The notes under the pieces: model-generated | Told to the model about the DNA's origin: nothing | The model's database searches: none | The model's input: only the letters and a program-made list of their open reading frames with translations | Translations under genes and position numbers: made by a program | NCBI GenBank assembly: GCA_963682055.1 | Contig: OY821744.1 | Location: 8,968,835-9,032,834 of the forward strand | DNA from: Primula veris | Lineage: Eukaryota; Streptophyta; Magnoliopsida; Ericales; Primulaceae | Length of the DNA: 64,000 bases | Direction of reading: 5' to 3' | In this document: piece after piece, positions 63,999 to 64,000 of the stretch | Numbering within the stretch: the first letter of the stretch is position 1 | How the letters are laid out: each line of letters begins with the position of its first letter

Positions 63999-64000
63999 AG

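Overview
The window is nuclear DNA of a flowering plant, almost certainly a eudicot. Genes are split by AT-rich introns with plant-type splice sites, intergenic DNA is full of small DNA transposons (hAT, Mutator-like, CACTA, Stowaway) and LTR retroelement remains, and every recognisable protein is plant-specific or plant-like. Species cannot be told from the sequence. All six intact genes I can model lie on the minus strand. Exon models were built by hand from splice sites, reading frame and family knowledge; each joined frame closes exactly.

Layout, left to right. (1) 487-8735: a five-exon, 241-residue protein with a mitochondrial-type N-terminus, conserved-looking but unnamed; a decayed tandem copy of its first exon lies just upstream (9665-9902). 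(2) 10135-10605: a LINE reverse-transcriptase tail fragment. (3) 10989-12335: an intron-containing histone H3 gene with an unusual residue set; a hAT element sits in its intron and a 520-bp inverted-repeat element separates its TATA box from a histone octamer motif. (4) 14676-19054 and 19813-24809: two intact tandem genes for PTC52/ACD1-like Rieske oxygenases of the pheophorbide a oxygenase family, each with seven coding exons and each apparently using an AT-AC intron at the same position. (5) 26327-29395: an F-box protein gene with a short first coding exon and a transposon-bearing intron.

(6) 29600-48290 is a repeat-rich block: a foldback element around a 30-bp tandem array, a dead RD19-type cysteine protease pseudogene interrupted by a hAT element, an 1.8-kb solo LTR, a complete 6.6-kb LTR element without detectable coding capacity, and several MITEs. 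(7) 48293-52024: an IQM-type calmodulin-binding protein of 600 residues, with an internal 28-residue duplication reaching into the IQ motif. (8) 56326-63937: a nine-exon gene for an internal alternative NAD(P)H dehydrogenase (NDA type), whose promoter runs off the right edge.

The genes do not form an operon-like or pathway cluster. The PTC52 pair is a local duplication; PTC52-like proteins act in the plastid envelope, NDA in mitochondria (and probably peroxisomes), and the others in chromatin, calcium signalling and protein turnover. The strongest leads are the non-canonical H3, its split promoter, the AT-AC intron kept in both PTC52 copies, and the IQM duplication.
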